DNA from: an uncultured Chloroflexota bacterium
GTDB taxonomy: Bacteria; Chloroflexota; Dehalococcoidia; Lucifugimonadales; CAJWER01
NCBI GenBank assembly: GCA_913030785.1
Contig: CAJWER010000070.1
Coordinates: 1-12,734 of the forward strand
Length of the DNA: 12,734 bases
Direction of reading: 5' to 3'
The notes under the pieces were generated by a model. That model saw only the letters and a program-made list of their open reading frames with translations. It had not been told where the DNA came from and made no database searches. The first letter of the stretch is position 1; each line of letters begins with the position of its first letter. Made by a program: the position numbers and the translations under genes. Below, piece by piece: positions 1 to 6,048 of the stretch.

Positions 1-120
1 CCCTCACGCACCCGGCAAAGGGGCTACGCCCCTCTGCACATCCCGCAACTTAAAGGAGCCCGTGTGAGGGACACCCCTATCATACCCCTGCAAAGGGGCT
101 TCGCCTCTCTGCACTCCCCG
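1..120. repeat. Two tandem copies of a GC-rich hairpin repeat
   Basis: Two related units lie side by side. The first (about 1-45) and second (about 63-120) each carry a central hairpin: AGGGGC-TAC-GCCCCT at 19-33, and AGGGGC-TTC-GCCTCT with one G-U pair at 94-108. Each hairpin is followed by CTCTGCAC and then a C-rich end. The second unit opens with GTGAGGGACACCC (64-76), and the same string opens a third unit at 4201. CCCTCAC at 1-7 is the inverse of GTGAGGG at 64-70. No reading frame here resembles a gene. The arrangement fits a dispersed, non-coding, REP/MITE-like family, but I cannot assign it to a named one. Confidence 0.6.
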
Positions 121-166
121 GATACACCGACTCGCGGCAGCCCGGAAGCTCAGTTCTTTTACAAAT

Positions 167-182
167 ACCCCACGCGTGGGGT
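167..182 (-). terminator. 16-bp perfect palindrome at the end of nuoK
   Basis: ACCCCACGCGTGGGGT is a perfect palindrome whose last base is also the final base of the nuoK stop codon (TGA, 184-182 on the minus strand). As RNA it could fold into a 6-bp stem with a CGCG loop. On the minus strand it is followed by ATTTGTAAAAG, a weak T-rich tail. It may be a weak terminator or processing hairpin for the nuo transcript; a duplex-DNA protein site is the alternative. The poor T tract keeps confidence low for termination. Confidence 0.35.
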
Positions 183-532
183 CAGTGCCTCATTTGGTTC
201 GCGTCGGTGACATAGACCGTCTGACGGCTACGGTAGACCGCCATCACAATGGCTACCCCAAGGGCAACCTCCGCTGCGGCGACGGTTATGATGAAAATAG
301 CGAATACTTGTCCGGTCAGCAGAAGCCTCGCCGCATCCTCAGCCACTGCAGTACCACCTGTAAGCCCTGCGGGGACGACGTAGCGCGACAAGGCGACAGC
401 CGTGATGTTTACTCCGTTGAACATAAGCTCAAGGGACATGAGCACGGTGATGGCGTTTCGCTTAGAAAGCACGCCGAAGAGCCCAATCGAAAAAATAGCT
501 GCGCCGACTATGAGGAAATTTTCCAGGCTCAC
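182..532 (-). CDS. nuoK: NADH-quinone oxidoreductase subunit K (NuoK)
   Basis: Small membrane subunit of respiratory complex I and part of the antiporter-like proton path in the membrane arm (homologous to MrpC). The 116-residue product has three hydrophobic segments. It keeps the family signatures: the SLEN start, the LMSLELMFNGVN segment with a membrane glutamate, and a second membrane glutamate in the third helix (TVAAAEVALG). The GTG at 532 is chosen because it overlaps the nuoJ stop in a GTGA junction and places SLENF at the N-terminus. The open frame runs further upstream to about 766, but that part is arginine/proline-rich and antisense-like within nuoJ, so it is not coding. It is the last gene of the visible nuo cluster; no nuoL follows in the remaining 181 bases. 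Confidence 0.95.
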   Translation of the reverse strand: MSLENFLIVGAAIFSIGLFGVLSKRNAITVLMSLELMFNGVNITAVALSRYVVPAGLTGGTAVAEDAARLLLTGQVFAIFIITVAAAEVALGVAIVMAVYRSRQTVYVTDANQMRH

Positions 533-1128
533 GAGGTTTCCCTGACCAACGCGAGGGCCGCTACGATAGCCGCGAGCAGAAGCACCGACCCTGCCTCGAA
601 AGCCAGAACGAAATCTCGGAGGAGGAGGTCGGCGATCCCCGGTATGGTGTTTTGCAACACTGTTTCGATCTGTTCGATCGTAGCGGGGTCGAGGAACATG
701 CCACCTGCGGAGGCCGCTGTGTCGATCGAGCCGGGCTCGGGGATAACGTCGCTCAACAGGTTCCAATCGGTATTAATGGAGACGAACACCAGCACAGCTA
801 GCAGGCTCAGCGCCAGGATGGCAGCTGGTACGCGGAGCTTGTTCGAAGGGTTGCCATGAGAAACGTCGCGGGTGGTCAGGACCGCGAAGAGTAGAAGGAC
901 CGAAATAGCGCCGATGTAGATAACTATCTGCACGATCGCCAGGAATTCCGCTCGGAGCATCACGAAGAGTCCAGCTATCCCGGCGAATGTAACGACCAGG
1001 AATAGGGCGGCCCTGAACAGGTCCCGGAGCTGCACCACGGCGATGGCGGCCACGATACACGAAATCGCTATGACCCAGAAGGTGATATCGGTGATTAGGG
1101 CCGCTTCGGTCCCTGTGCCCAGGGTCAT
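529..1128 (-). CDS. nuoJ: NADH-quinone oxidoreductase subunit J (NuoJ)
   Basis: Membrane subunit of complex I at the base of the membrane arm, involved in coupling quinone reduction to proton pumping. The product is 199 residues with five hydrophobic segments. The third contains the family signature VIYIGAISVLLLFAVLTT, which forms a pi-bulge helix in known structures. The ATG at 1128 is preferred because it overlaps the nuoI stop as ATGA; an in-frame GTG at 1140 would add only four residues. The 3' end overlaps nuoK by 4 bp. The loop and C-terminal region around residues 130-175 (PEPGSIDTAASAGG and beyond) are the least conserved part, as is usual in this family. Confidence 0.94.
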   Translation of the reverse strand: MTLGTGTEAALITDITFWVIAISCIVAAIAVVQLRDLFRAALFLVVTFAGIAGLFVMLRAEFLAIVQIVIYIGAISVLLLFAVLTTRDVSHGNPSNKLRVPAAILALSLLAVLVFVSINTDWNLLSDVIPEPGSIDTAASAGGMFLDPATIEQIETVLQNTIPGIADLLLRDFVLAFEAGSVLLLAAIVAALALVRETS

Positions 1129-1796
1129 CGCTTCGCCCACCTGTCTGTCTGTTCATCCAAACTGGGCTTCTCGTGCCTTCCGGCCTGCTCCCAGTCCAGT
1201 GACGATGCGCCCCGTGGGTCGTATTTCTTTCCCTGAAGCTGGGGCCGGAACCAGTTGCTTGGGCGTTTTGGTGCAGCCTTGAGGCGTTCCATATCTATAA
1301 CAAGATTTTTTCGCTCGTAGGTCCCTTCCTCGAATCCGGAGCCCATATGTAATGCGTCGTAGGGGCACGCCTCGACACATAGGCCGCAGAACATGCACCG
1401 ACCGATGTCGATATCGAAGACCTCTATGCCGTACTTCTCGCCCTCCTGTACTGCATCCCCACTACGGTTAGTGACGATCTCAATGATGCCAAGGGGGCAG
1501 TATTTGGCGCAGCTCGCGCACCCGGTGCAGCGCTGCTCATACCAGGAGAACTCCTCGCCCCTGAACCTCGGGTGCTGAGGGTAGCGGTCCTCGACGCTGA
1601 TCAAACCGACGAGTGCCTTGATGGACTCAGCGGGGTTTTTGAAGACGAATGCGAATACATTGGTGTTTGAACGGCGGGCGAGTCCGATCGGCCCGATCTT
1701 GCGATCCGGATATTGGTGCACGGTGAACATGCGGTTAATAAGAACCAGGTTCTTGAGTGTGACCGCCATTCCTCTGGCCAATCCAATGCCATACAT
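1125..1796 (-). CDS. nuoI: NADH-quinone oxidoreductase subunit I (NuoI), 2x[4Fe-4S] ferredoxin-type
   Basis: Peripheral-arm subunit that carries clusters N6a and N6b and passes electrons toward NuoB. Two complete [4Fe-4S] motifs are visible: CTGCASCAKYCP with cysteines at about 90, 93, 96 and 100, and CMFCGLCVEACP with cysteines at about 134, 137, 140 and 144 of a 223-residue product. The C-terminal tail (SNWFRPQLQGKKYDPRG onward) is longer than the shortest family members. The ATG at 1796 begins one base after the nuoH stop, with GGGG about 11 bases upstream; an in-frame ATG at 1814 inside nuoH is the alternative. The 3' end overlaps nuoJ as ATGA. With nuoE, F and G absent here, the physiological electron donor that feeds these clusters is unknown. 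Confidence 0.95.
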   Translation of the reverse strand: MYGIGLARGMAVTLKNLVLINRMFTVHQYPDRKIGPIGLARRSNTNVFAFVFKNPAESIKALVGLISVEDRYPQHPRFRGEEFSWYEQRCTGCASCAKYCPLGIIEIVTNRSGDAVQEGEKYGIEVFDIDIGRCMFCGLCVEACPYDALHMGSGFEEGTYERKNLVIDMERLKAAPKRPSNWFRPQLQGKKYDPRGASSLDWEQAGRHEKPSLDEQTDRWAKR

Positions 1797-1797
1797 T

Positions 1798-3003
1798 TTA
1801 GTCGGACCCCGCATTCATATTGGCCAGTGGAGACGGCACCGGCACCGGTCTCTTCAATCGCTTCTGGCCCAACACCTGAGCCATGACAACGACGGCTACG
1901 ACAGTTAACACCCAGTTTATCCCAGCGATCAGCCAGAGATCTCCATTGGTTATGGCTCCGGTGTCGGGGTCCTGGAAGACCAGCACCTCGATCGCCACCA
2001 GAAACATGTTGAACAGTGCCAGCGGAAACAGCCCTTTCCATGCGAATCCCATGATCTGGTCGACTCGCAGTCGAGGCCAGGTTGCCCGGATCCACAGCAG
2101 GCCCAAGATCACCATGAATGCCTTCAGTACAAACCATATCTGTCCGGGAATCGGATCGAAGCCCCGGGTGCCACCGAGATACAGGACGGTGGTCACGGTG
2201 GCAACGGCCAGTGGCGCCATGAATTCACCAAGAAAAAATAGGGCGAACTTGATACCGCTGTACTCCGTGTTAAAACCGGAGCCTAGCTCCGACTCCGCCT
2301 CTACCATGTCGAATGGCGTCCGGCTCATCTCGGCCGAGGCTGCGGTCATGAATATCAGAAAGCCTAGCGGCTGCGTCACCAGGTAGATCACGTTCTGGCC
2401 GATCACAATGTCGGTTAGCGCCAGAGACCCGGACATGATGACTACGCCTGTGAGGGCTAGTGCCATCGGGACCTCGTAGCTGACCAGCATGGCGACTCCC
2501 CGCATCGCTCCAAACATCGCGTACTTGTTTCGCGATGCCCATCCGGCAATGAACACACCCAGGGCGTTGATACCGGTGATACCGATGATAAAGAGGATGC
2601 CGATGTTCAATCGACCCAGGAAGCTACCGTCCTCAAAGGGTATTTCGCCAAAGGGAATCACGGCGAAGACCATGAGTCCAGGGACGAGCAGAATGATTGG
2701 AGCTAGGTGGAATAGCGGTCGGTCCGCGTCGTCAGGGATCGTGTCCTCTTTCACCATCAGCTTCAATACGTCCGCGAGCGGCTGGAGCAGCCCGAAGGGA
2801 CCCCATCGGTTGGGGCCTAGCCTCGACTGGATCCGAGCAAGGACACGCCTCTCGAACCATGTGTAGAGGGCTGTGGCCGAAATGACCGCGTTGAACACCA
2901 GGAAGGCGAGCGTAGCCGCCGCTATCCCGAAGGCGAGCCATTCCAGATCCAGACTCTCAGGGAGCCTGTCAAGTATGAATTCGTATAGCGTCAGGAAGTC
3001 CAA
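1798..3003 (-). CDS. nuoH: NADH-quinone oxidoreductase subunit H (NuoH)
   Basis: Membrane subunit that forms the entrance of the quinone chamber where the peripheral and membrane arms meet. The 401-residue product has eight or more hydrophobic helices. Family hallmarks are YTWFERRVLARIQSRLGPNR at about 47-66, followed by GPFGLLQPLADVLKL, the acidic loop EMSRTPFDMVEAESELGSGF, and GEFMAPLAV. The start is TTG at 3003, next to the nuoD stop TAG, with GAGGTGG about nine bases upstream. No later ATG or GTG would keep the first helix, so TTG is well supported. The C-terminal extension after about residue 330 is hydrophobic and ends in a short polar tail, close to the nuoI start. Confidence 0.95.
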   Translation of the reverse strand: MDFLTLYEFILDRLPESLDLEWLAFGIAAATLAFLVFNAVISATALYTWFERRVLARIQSRLGPNRWGPFGLLQPLADVLKLMVKEDTIPDDADRPLFHLAPIILLVPGLMVFAVIPFGEIPFEDGSFLGRLNIGILFIIGITGINALGVFIAGWASRNKYAMFGAMRGVAMLVSYEVPMALALTGVVIMSGSLALTDIVIGQNVIYLVTQPLGFLIFMTAASAEMSRTPFDMVEAESELGSGFNTEYSGIKFALFFLGEFMAPLAVATVTTVLYLGGTRGFDPIPGQIWFVLKAFMVILGLLWIRATWPRLRVDQIMGFAWKGLFPLALFNMFLVAIEVLVFQDPDTGAITNGDLWLIAGINWVLTVVAVVVMAQVLGQKRLKRPVPVPSPLANMNAGSD

Positions 3004-4110
3004 CTACCGGTCCACCTCACCAATTACGACATCGGTGCTGCCGAAGATTATCACAAGATCTCCCATCTTCCATCCGACAAGGAGGTCTCTAAGAACGGTC
3101 AGGTTGATAAAGGAGGGCGCCCTGATCTTGCAGCGATACGGGGAGATGCCCCAGTCACTTACGATGTAGAATCCGAGCTCACCTTTGGGCGCCTCGACCG
3201 CTGCATAGGCCTCGCCCGGCTCTGGCCTGACAAAAAATGGCGTCTTCGATTTGATAGGGCCCGCCGAGATTTGTTCTATGCACTGGCGAACGATCTTGAC
3301 GCTCTCCCGCATCTCGCTAATTCTCACATAGTACCGGTCGAACGTATCGCCGACGGAACCGATTGGTATATCGAATTCCATCCTGTCGTAGACCTCGTAG
3401 GGGTCAGCCTTTCGGAGGTCCCACTGGACACCCGTGGCTCGGAGCATCGGCCCTGTGACCGAGGCGTCGATGGCCATTTCCGGGGTCAATATCCCGACAT
3501 CTCGGGTCCTGGCCAGCACGATTTCATTCGTGGTGATCAGGCCTTCTAGCTCGTCAATATAGCCGGGCATATCGTCCATAAGGACGTTCAAAGCGCTCCA
3601 GAATTCCTCCGGGGCGTCCTGGGTCACGCCCCCTGGACGCATGTAGCTGAGGGTAATCCTCGCGCCGCAAAGCATCTCGAACAGGTCAAGGATGCGCTCG
3701 CGTTCGCGGAAGCAGTACATCAAGGGGGTGCCGCCAAAGGTCCCCAATTCCTGCATCAGGAAACCGGTGGAGATGAGGTGGCTGGCGATGCGCTGCAACT
3801 CGGAGCACAGAACGCGCAGATAGCTCGCACGCTCCGGGACCTCGATGCCGCTCAGCTTCTCGACCGTCCTGACATAGGCCAGGTTGTTGGTCATGGACGC
3901 CGTATAGTCCAGCCTGTCCGTCAGCGTGACTATCTGGGTGTAGGAGCGCTCCTCGGCGAGTTTTTCGGTGCCTCGATGGAGATAGCCGAAGACCGGCTCT
4001 ACGTCGAGTACAACCTCGCCGTCAAAGGTGACCCTGAGCCTGAACACACCGTGGGTACTCGGGTGCTGGGGCCCCAGATTGATCGTTATTGGTTCTGTCT
4101 GAATCGGCAT
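3004..4110 (-). CDS. nuoD: NADH-quinone oxidoreductase subunit D (NuoD, 49-kDa)
   Basis: Peripheral-arm subunit, related to the large subunit of [NiFe] hydrogenases, that forms the quinone-reduction site with NuoB. It is 368 residues, full length for a stand-alone (not CD-fused) NuoD. The N-terminal GPQHPSTHG loop with His16 and His20, which contributes to quinone binding, is intact. Also present are GYLHRGTEKL, DRLDYTASM, SHLISTGFLMQELG and the C-terminal SPYRCKIRAPSF and DVVIGEVDR segments. The ATG at 4110 gives the canonical N-terminus. Unlike the other nuo genes it has no clear Shine-Dalgarno; its upstream bases are AT-rich (AGTATTAAAA). A 222-bp gap with a dispersed repeat separates it from nuoC, so its expression may depend on read-through or on an unseen promoter. 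Confidence 0.96.
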   Translation of the reverse strand: MPIQTEPITINLGPQHPSTHGVFRLRVTFDGEVVLDVEPVFGYLHRGTEKLAEERSYTQIVTLTDRLDYTASMTNNLAYVRTVEKLSGIEVPERASYLRVLCSELQRIASHLISTGFLMQELGTFGGTPLMYCFRERERILDLFEMLCGARITLSYMRPGGVTQDAPEEFWSALNVLMDDMPGYIDELEGLITTNEIVLARTRDVGILTPEMAIDASVTGPMLRATGVQWDLRKADPYEVYDRMEFDIPIGSVGDTFDRYYVRISEMRESVKIVRQCIEQISAGPIKSKTPFFVRPEPGEAYAAVEAPKGELGFYIVSDWGISPYRCKIRAPSFINLTVLRDLLVGWKMGDLVIIFGSTDVVIGEVDR

Positions 4111-4175
4111 TTTTAATACTCTAAATTTGGGTCGCGGTCTAGGATTCCCGCTCCGCCATCTCGCCCTCTATCGTC

Positions 4176-4217
4176 AAAAAAAGAAAAATATGTAAATATT
4201 GTGAGGGACACCCTTAC
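4176..4217 (-). terminator. Weak terminator-like hairpin plus T-rich tract between nuoC and nuoD
   Basis: Read on the minus strand after nuoC, GTAAGGG-TGT-CCCTCAC (4217-4201) can form a 7-bp stem with one G-U pair. It is followed by an AT-rich stretch and then TTTTT-C-TTTTTTT (4188-4176). About 12 bases separate stem and T run, so this is not a canonical intrinsic terminator. It could cause partial termination or attenuation between nuoABC and nuoD-K. The hairpin is part of the dispersed repeat, so it may have arrived with the element rather than evolved as a regulator. Confidence 0.25.
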
Positions 4218-4280
4218 ACACCCGGCCCTTCGACTACGCTCAGGATAGGCGACTGGGCTGCGCCCCTTTGCACACCCGAT
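4199..4280. repeat. Third copy of the dispersed hairpin repeat, inside the nuo operon
   Basis: GTGAGGGACACCC at 4201-4213 repeats 64-76 exactly. It is followed by a CCCTTCGACTACGCTCAGG segment (4226-4244), of a type often found dispersed between bacterial genes. Then come a GGGC-TGC-GCCC hairpin (4255-4265) and a TTTGCACACCCG end that parallels the ends of the copies at 1-120. It fills much of the 222-bp gap between nuoC and nuoD. I see no coding potential in the gap: no frame starts with a plausible ribosome-binding site, and the AT-rich part (4176-4200) is non-coding in appearance. Confidence 0.6.
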
Positions 4281-4332
4281 GTCGAACAAGGCGTTCTCCG
4301 GGCATTTCGACCGAGCTACAAAGCAGAGCAGG

Positions 4333-4776
4333 CTACTTTACGAAATCCTTCCTCAGGGGATGCCCAGGGAAATCCTCCCAAAGCAGAATCCGCTTCATAT
4401 TGGGGTGTCCTTCGAAATGAACACCCATCAGGTCCCATATCTCCCGCTCCTGCAGGTTCGCTCCCTTCCATACTGGCGTGAGCGAATCTACAGCAGGCTT
4501 TTCTCTGCCATAGCGGCGAGTCTTGAGCACCACGGAGTGGTTTTGTCTCATCGAGAGCAGGTGGTAGATCAGTTCAAAGTGGTCCACGTAATCGACTGCG
4601 CTGATCGCTGTAAGGAAGGAGAAGTCCAGGTCTGACGATTCCTTCAGGAAACTGGCAACGCGCAGTAGGCTTTCCGGCTCAACCCAAACATCGGTTGCGT
4701 TCCACTCGGTGGATGCGCCTGGATGGGCCTTGTTGATCTGCGTGGCTACGTCGACACCAGAGAGGACTCTCGTCAT
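4333..4776 (-). CDS. nuoC: NADH-quinone oxidoreductase subunit C (NuoC, 30-kDa)
   Basis: Peripheral-arm subunit of complex I that packs against NuoD and NuoI and carries no cofactor. The 147-residue protein ends with the strong family signature EREIWDLMGVHFEGHP, then RILLWEDFPGHPLRKDF. It is on the short side for NuoC but has both the alpha/beta core and the signature. The start is ATG at 4776, overlapping the nuoB stop as ATGA; the open frame extends upstream to about 4983, but that part is antisense-like within nuoB. It is not fused to nuoD, unlike in E. coli. Confidence 0.94.
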   Translation of the reverse strand: MTRVLSGVDVATQINKAHPGASTEWNATDVWVEPESLLRVASFLKESSDLDFSFLTAISAVDYVDHFELIYHLLSMRQNHSVVLKTRRYGREKPAVDSLTPVWKGANLQEREIWDLMGVHFEGHPNMKRILLWEDFPGHPLRKDFVK

Positions 4777-5402
4777 TGGGAGCCCGCCGCCGTGCCCTGA
4801 AGTGAGTAGCGCTTGATCTTCTCGTGCAACTGCATGATGCCGTACAAAAGAGCATCGGGGCGTGGGGGGCACCCAGGGACATAGACGTCCACTGGGATGA
4901 TGTGATTGACGCCAGGCACTACCGCATAGGAATCGTAGTATGGTCCGCCGCTGGTTGCGCAGACGCCCATCGAGATTACCCACCGGGGCTCTGCCATCTG
5001 GTGGTAGACGCGCTCAATGGCCGGAGCCATCTTCCAGGTCACAGTGCCCGCTACGATCATGAGGTCGGCCTGCCGCGGCGACGCTCGAAACGCCTCCATG
5101 CCGAATCGAGAAATGTCGAACCTGGACATCGCGCTGGCCATCATCTCGAAGGCGCAGCAAGCGAGGCCGAAGGAGAGCGGGAATACCGATGATTTGCGGC
5201 CCCAGTTGAGCAGGGCGTCGATGGAGGTTACCGCAAGATTCCGTTTCAGATCGTCCGGAACCTCGACCAACGGCTCCGCCAGGGGTTCAGTGTTGGTTGC
5301 CTTGAGTTTATTGACGTACGCGCCCTCTTCGCGGTCAATGTCCCAGGTGGTCTCATGAAGAGGAACGGCCAGTCGACTGGGATCCAGAGCGTGGGTATCC
5401 AT
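4773..5402 (-). CDS. nuoB: NADH-quinone oxidoreductase subunit B (NuoB, PSST)
   Basis: Peripheral-arm subunit that holds [4Fe-4S] cluster N2, the last electron carrier before quinone. The four N2 ligands are visible: the tandem cysteines in GLACCAFEMM (about 82, 83), one in GVCATSGGPY (about 148) and one in PGCPPRPDA (about 178). The product is 209 residues with an N-terminal extension of roughly 50 residues, rich in charged residues, ahead of the conserved core. The ATG at 5402 is chosen because GGAG sits six bases upstream, just after the nuoA stop; an in-frame GTG at 5414 would overlap nuoA. The 3' end overlaps nuoC by 4 bp. Confidence 0.96.
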   Translation of the reverse strand: MDTHALDPSRLAVPLHETTWDIDREEGAYVNKLKATNTEPLAEPLVEVPDDLKRNLAVTSIDALLNWGRKSSVFPLSFGLACCAFEMMASAMSRFDISRFGMEAFRASPRQADLMIVAGTVTWKMAPAIERVYHQMAEPRWVISMGVCATSGGPYYDSYAVVPGVNHIIPVDVYVPGCPPRPDALLYGIMQLHEKIKRYSLQGTAAGSQ

Positions 5403-5404
5403 TT

Positions 5405-5800
5405 TTAACTCCACTCCAGGCTACCCTTGCGCCACGCGTAGAGCCAGCCCGTGAGCAGGATGCCAATGAACACCGCCATCTCGACGATAGCGAAAACTCC
5501 AAACTCCCGTGACATATATCCGAAGCGGGAGGCCCAGGGAAAAACGAAGACCACCTCCACGTCGAACACGACAAATATCAGAGCGAATGAGTAGAAGCGA
5601 AAATTGAAGCGGCTCCACGTACCCGATAGGGTCTCGAAGCCGCACTCGTATATGCTATTTTTTATGGTATAGGGCTTGTTGGGACGGACTTTGAGCAGCG
5701 ACAGAGTCCAGGACATGATCAGCATGCTCACAGGGATCCCAACGGCAATCGCAGCAAAGACCGCTAGGAGCCCGTACTGGCGAAAATAGTCGTCAAGCAT
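5405..5800 (-). CDS. nuoA: NADH-quinone oxidoreductase subunit A (NuoA)
   Basis: Small membrane subunit of complex I, with three transmembrane helices, located at the quinone-chamber junction. The 131-residue product keeps the family marks: YECGFE in the first loop (about 52-57), NFRFYSFALIFVVFDVEVVF, and PWA after the second helix. It is the first gene of the leftward cluster. The ATG at 5800 is preceded by GGTGGGGCC, which provides a Shine-Dalgarno-like GGTGGGG. That same string is one arm of an inverted repeat (see 5803-5834), so initiation could be modulated. A promoter with good -35 and -10 boxes lies 35-63 bp upstream. Confidence 0.95.
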   Translation of the reverse strand: MLDDYFRQYGLLAVFAAIAVGIPVSMLIMSWTLSLLKVRPNKPYTIKNSIYECGFETLSGTWSRFNFRFYSFALIFVVFDVEVVFVFPWASRFGYMSREFGVFAIVEMAVFIGILLTGWLYAWRKGSLEWS

Positions 5801-5802
5801 GG

Positions 5803-5834
5803 CCCCACCGCAGGTACAGGTTCATACGGTGGGG
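5803..5834. promoter_or_regulatory. 8-bp inverted repeat over nuoA start site and RBS
   Basis: CCCCACCG (5803-5810) and CGGTGGGG (5827-5834) form a perfect 8-bp inverted repeat separated by 16 bases. The nuoA-proximal arm contains the GGTGGGG ribosome-binding site. The distal arm begins immediately after the -10 box and spans the expected transcription start. If transcription starts at the usual distance, most of the distal arm would not be in the RNA. A DNA operator overlapping +1 is therefore somewhat more likely than a translation-blocking hairpin, but an earlier start would allow the hairpin. The regulator is unknown. Confidence 0.45.
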
Positions 5835-5863
5835 AATATAGCATAGGCAATAGGACGTTGCAA
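5835..5863 (-). promoter_or_regulatory. Sigma70-type promoter for the nuo cluster
   Basis: On the minus strand, TTGCAA (5863-5858), a 17-bp spacer and TATATT (5840-5835) match the sigma70 consensus at four of six and five of six positions. The expected start is near 5828, giving a leader of about 28 nt before the nuoA ATG. It lies back-to-back with the promoter of the rightward squalene block, whose -35 is only about 32 bp away. Confidence 0.6.
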
Positions 5864-5878
5864 GTGAAATCTGTAACA

Positions 5879-5915
5879 ATCGGCGGCGTTCATGTTGACA
5901 CGTATCACCGCCGAT
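5879..5915. promoter_or_regulatory. Inverted repeat flanking the -35 of the rightward promoter
   Basis: ATCGGCGG (5879-5886) and CCGCCGAT (5908-5915) form a perfect 8-bp inverted repeat with a 21-bp spacer. The TTGACA -35 box (5895-5900) lies inside it, and the right arm lies in the -35/-10 spacer. This geometry suits a dimeric repressor or a regulator that brackets the -35. No regulator gene lies in the window, so the protein and signal are unknown. Confidence 0.4.
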
Positions 5916-5923
5916 GCTAGGAT
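5895..5923 (+). promoter_or_regulatory. Sigma70-type promoter for the squalene/hopanoid block
   Basis: TTGACA (5895-5900, perfect consensus), a 17-bp spacer and TAGGAT (5918-5923) form the best promoter match in the window. The expected start is near 5930. This places the ATG at 5914 upstream of the RNA start and excludes it as the start of the polyprenyl synthase, leaving the TTG at 6046 and a leader of about 115 nt. Confidence 0.65.
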
Positions 5924-6030
5924 TCGCGCCATCGTTATACGATGTAGTCCCGGGCTGCTCTACCCGCCTTAGCCCCGGCTTCACACACTGCCAGCGAGGT
6001 CGTCGCGTAGTCACGGAGCCGGGCGAAATC

Positions 6031-6048
6031 GGTGAGGTCTACCCCTTG
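6031..6048 (+). promoter_or_regulatory. RBS and TTG start of the polyprenyl synthase
   Basis: GGTGAGGT (6031-6038) lies seven bases before the TTG at 6046. No ATG, GTG or other TTG occurs in this frame between the predicted RNA start (about 5930) and 6046, and the next ATG in frame would remove conserved N-terminal sequence. This site therefore decides the start codon. Confidence 0.6.

Noticed and set aside
533..766. Upstream extension of the nuoK frame
   Set aside because: The extension is Arg/Pro-rich, lies fully inside nuoJ in another frame, and the GTG at 532 gives the family N-terminus with a GTGA overlap.
176..859. 227-codon open frame on the plus strand opposite nuoK/nuoJ
   Set aside because: It is antisense to two clear complex I genes, has a low-complexity Arg/Ser-rich product, and no recognisable domain.
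4111..4200. Dedicated promoter for nuoD
   Set aside because: TTGACG on the minus strand (about 4179-4174) has no -10-like box 16-18 bases downstream, so I could not support one.
1..4280. CRISPR array from the repeated motifs
   Set aside because: The units are few, irregularly spaced and internally divergent, with no uniform spacers or cas genes.
5801..6045. Riboswitch or small gene in the divergent region
   Set aside because: No known aptamer pattern or ORF with a ribosome-binding site was recognised; the region is explained by two promoters, inverted repeats and leaders.
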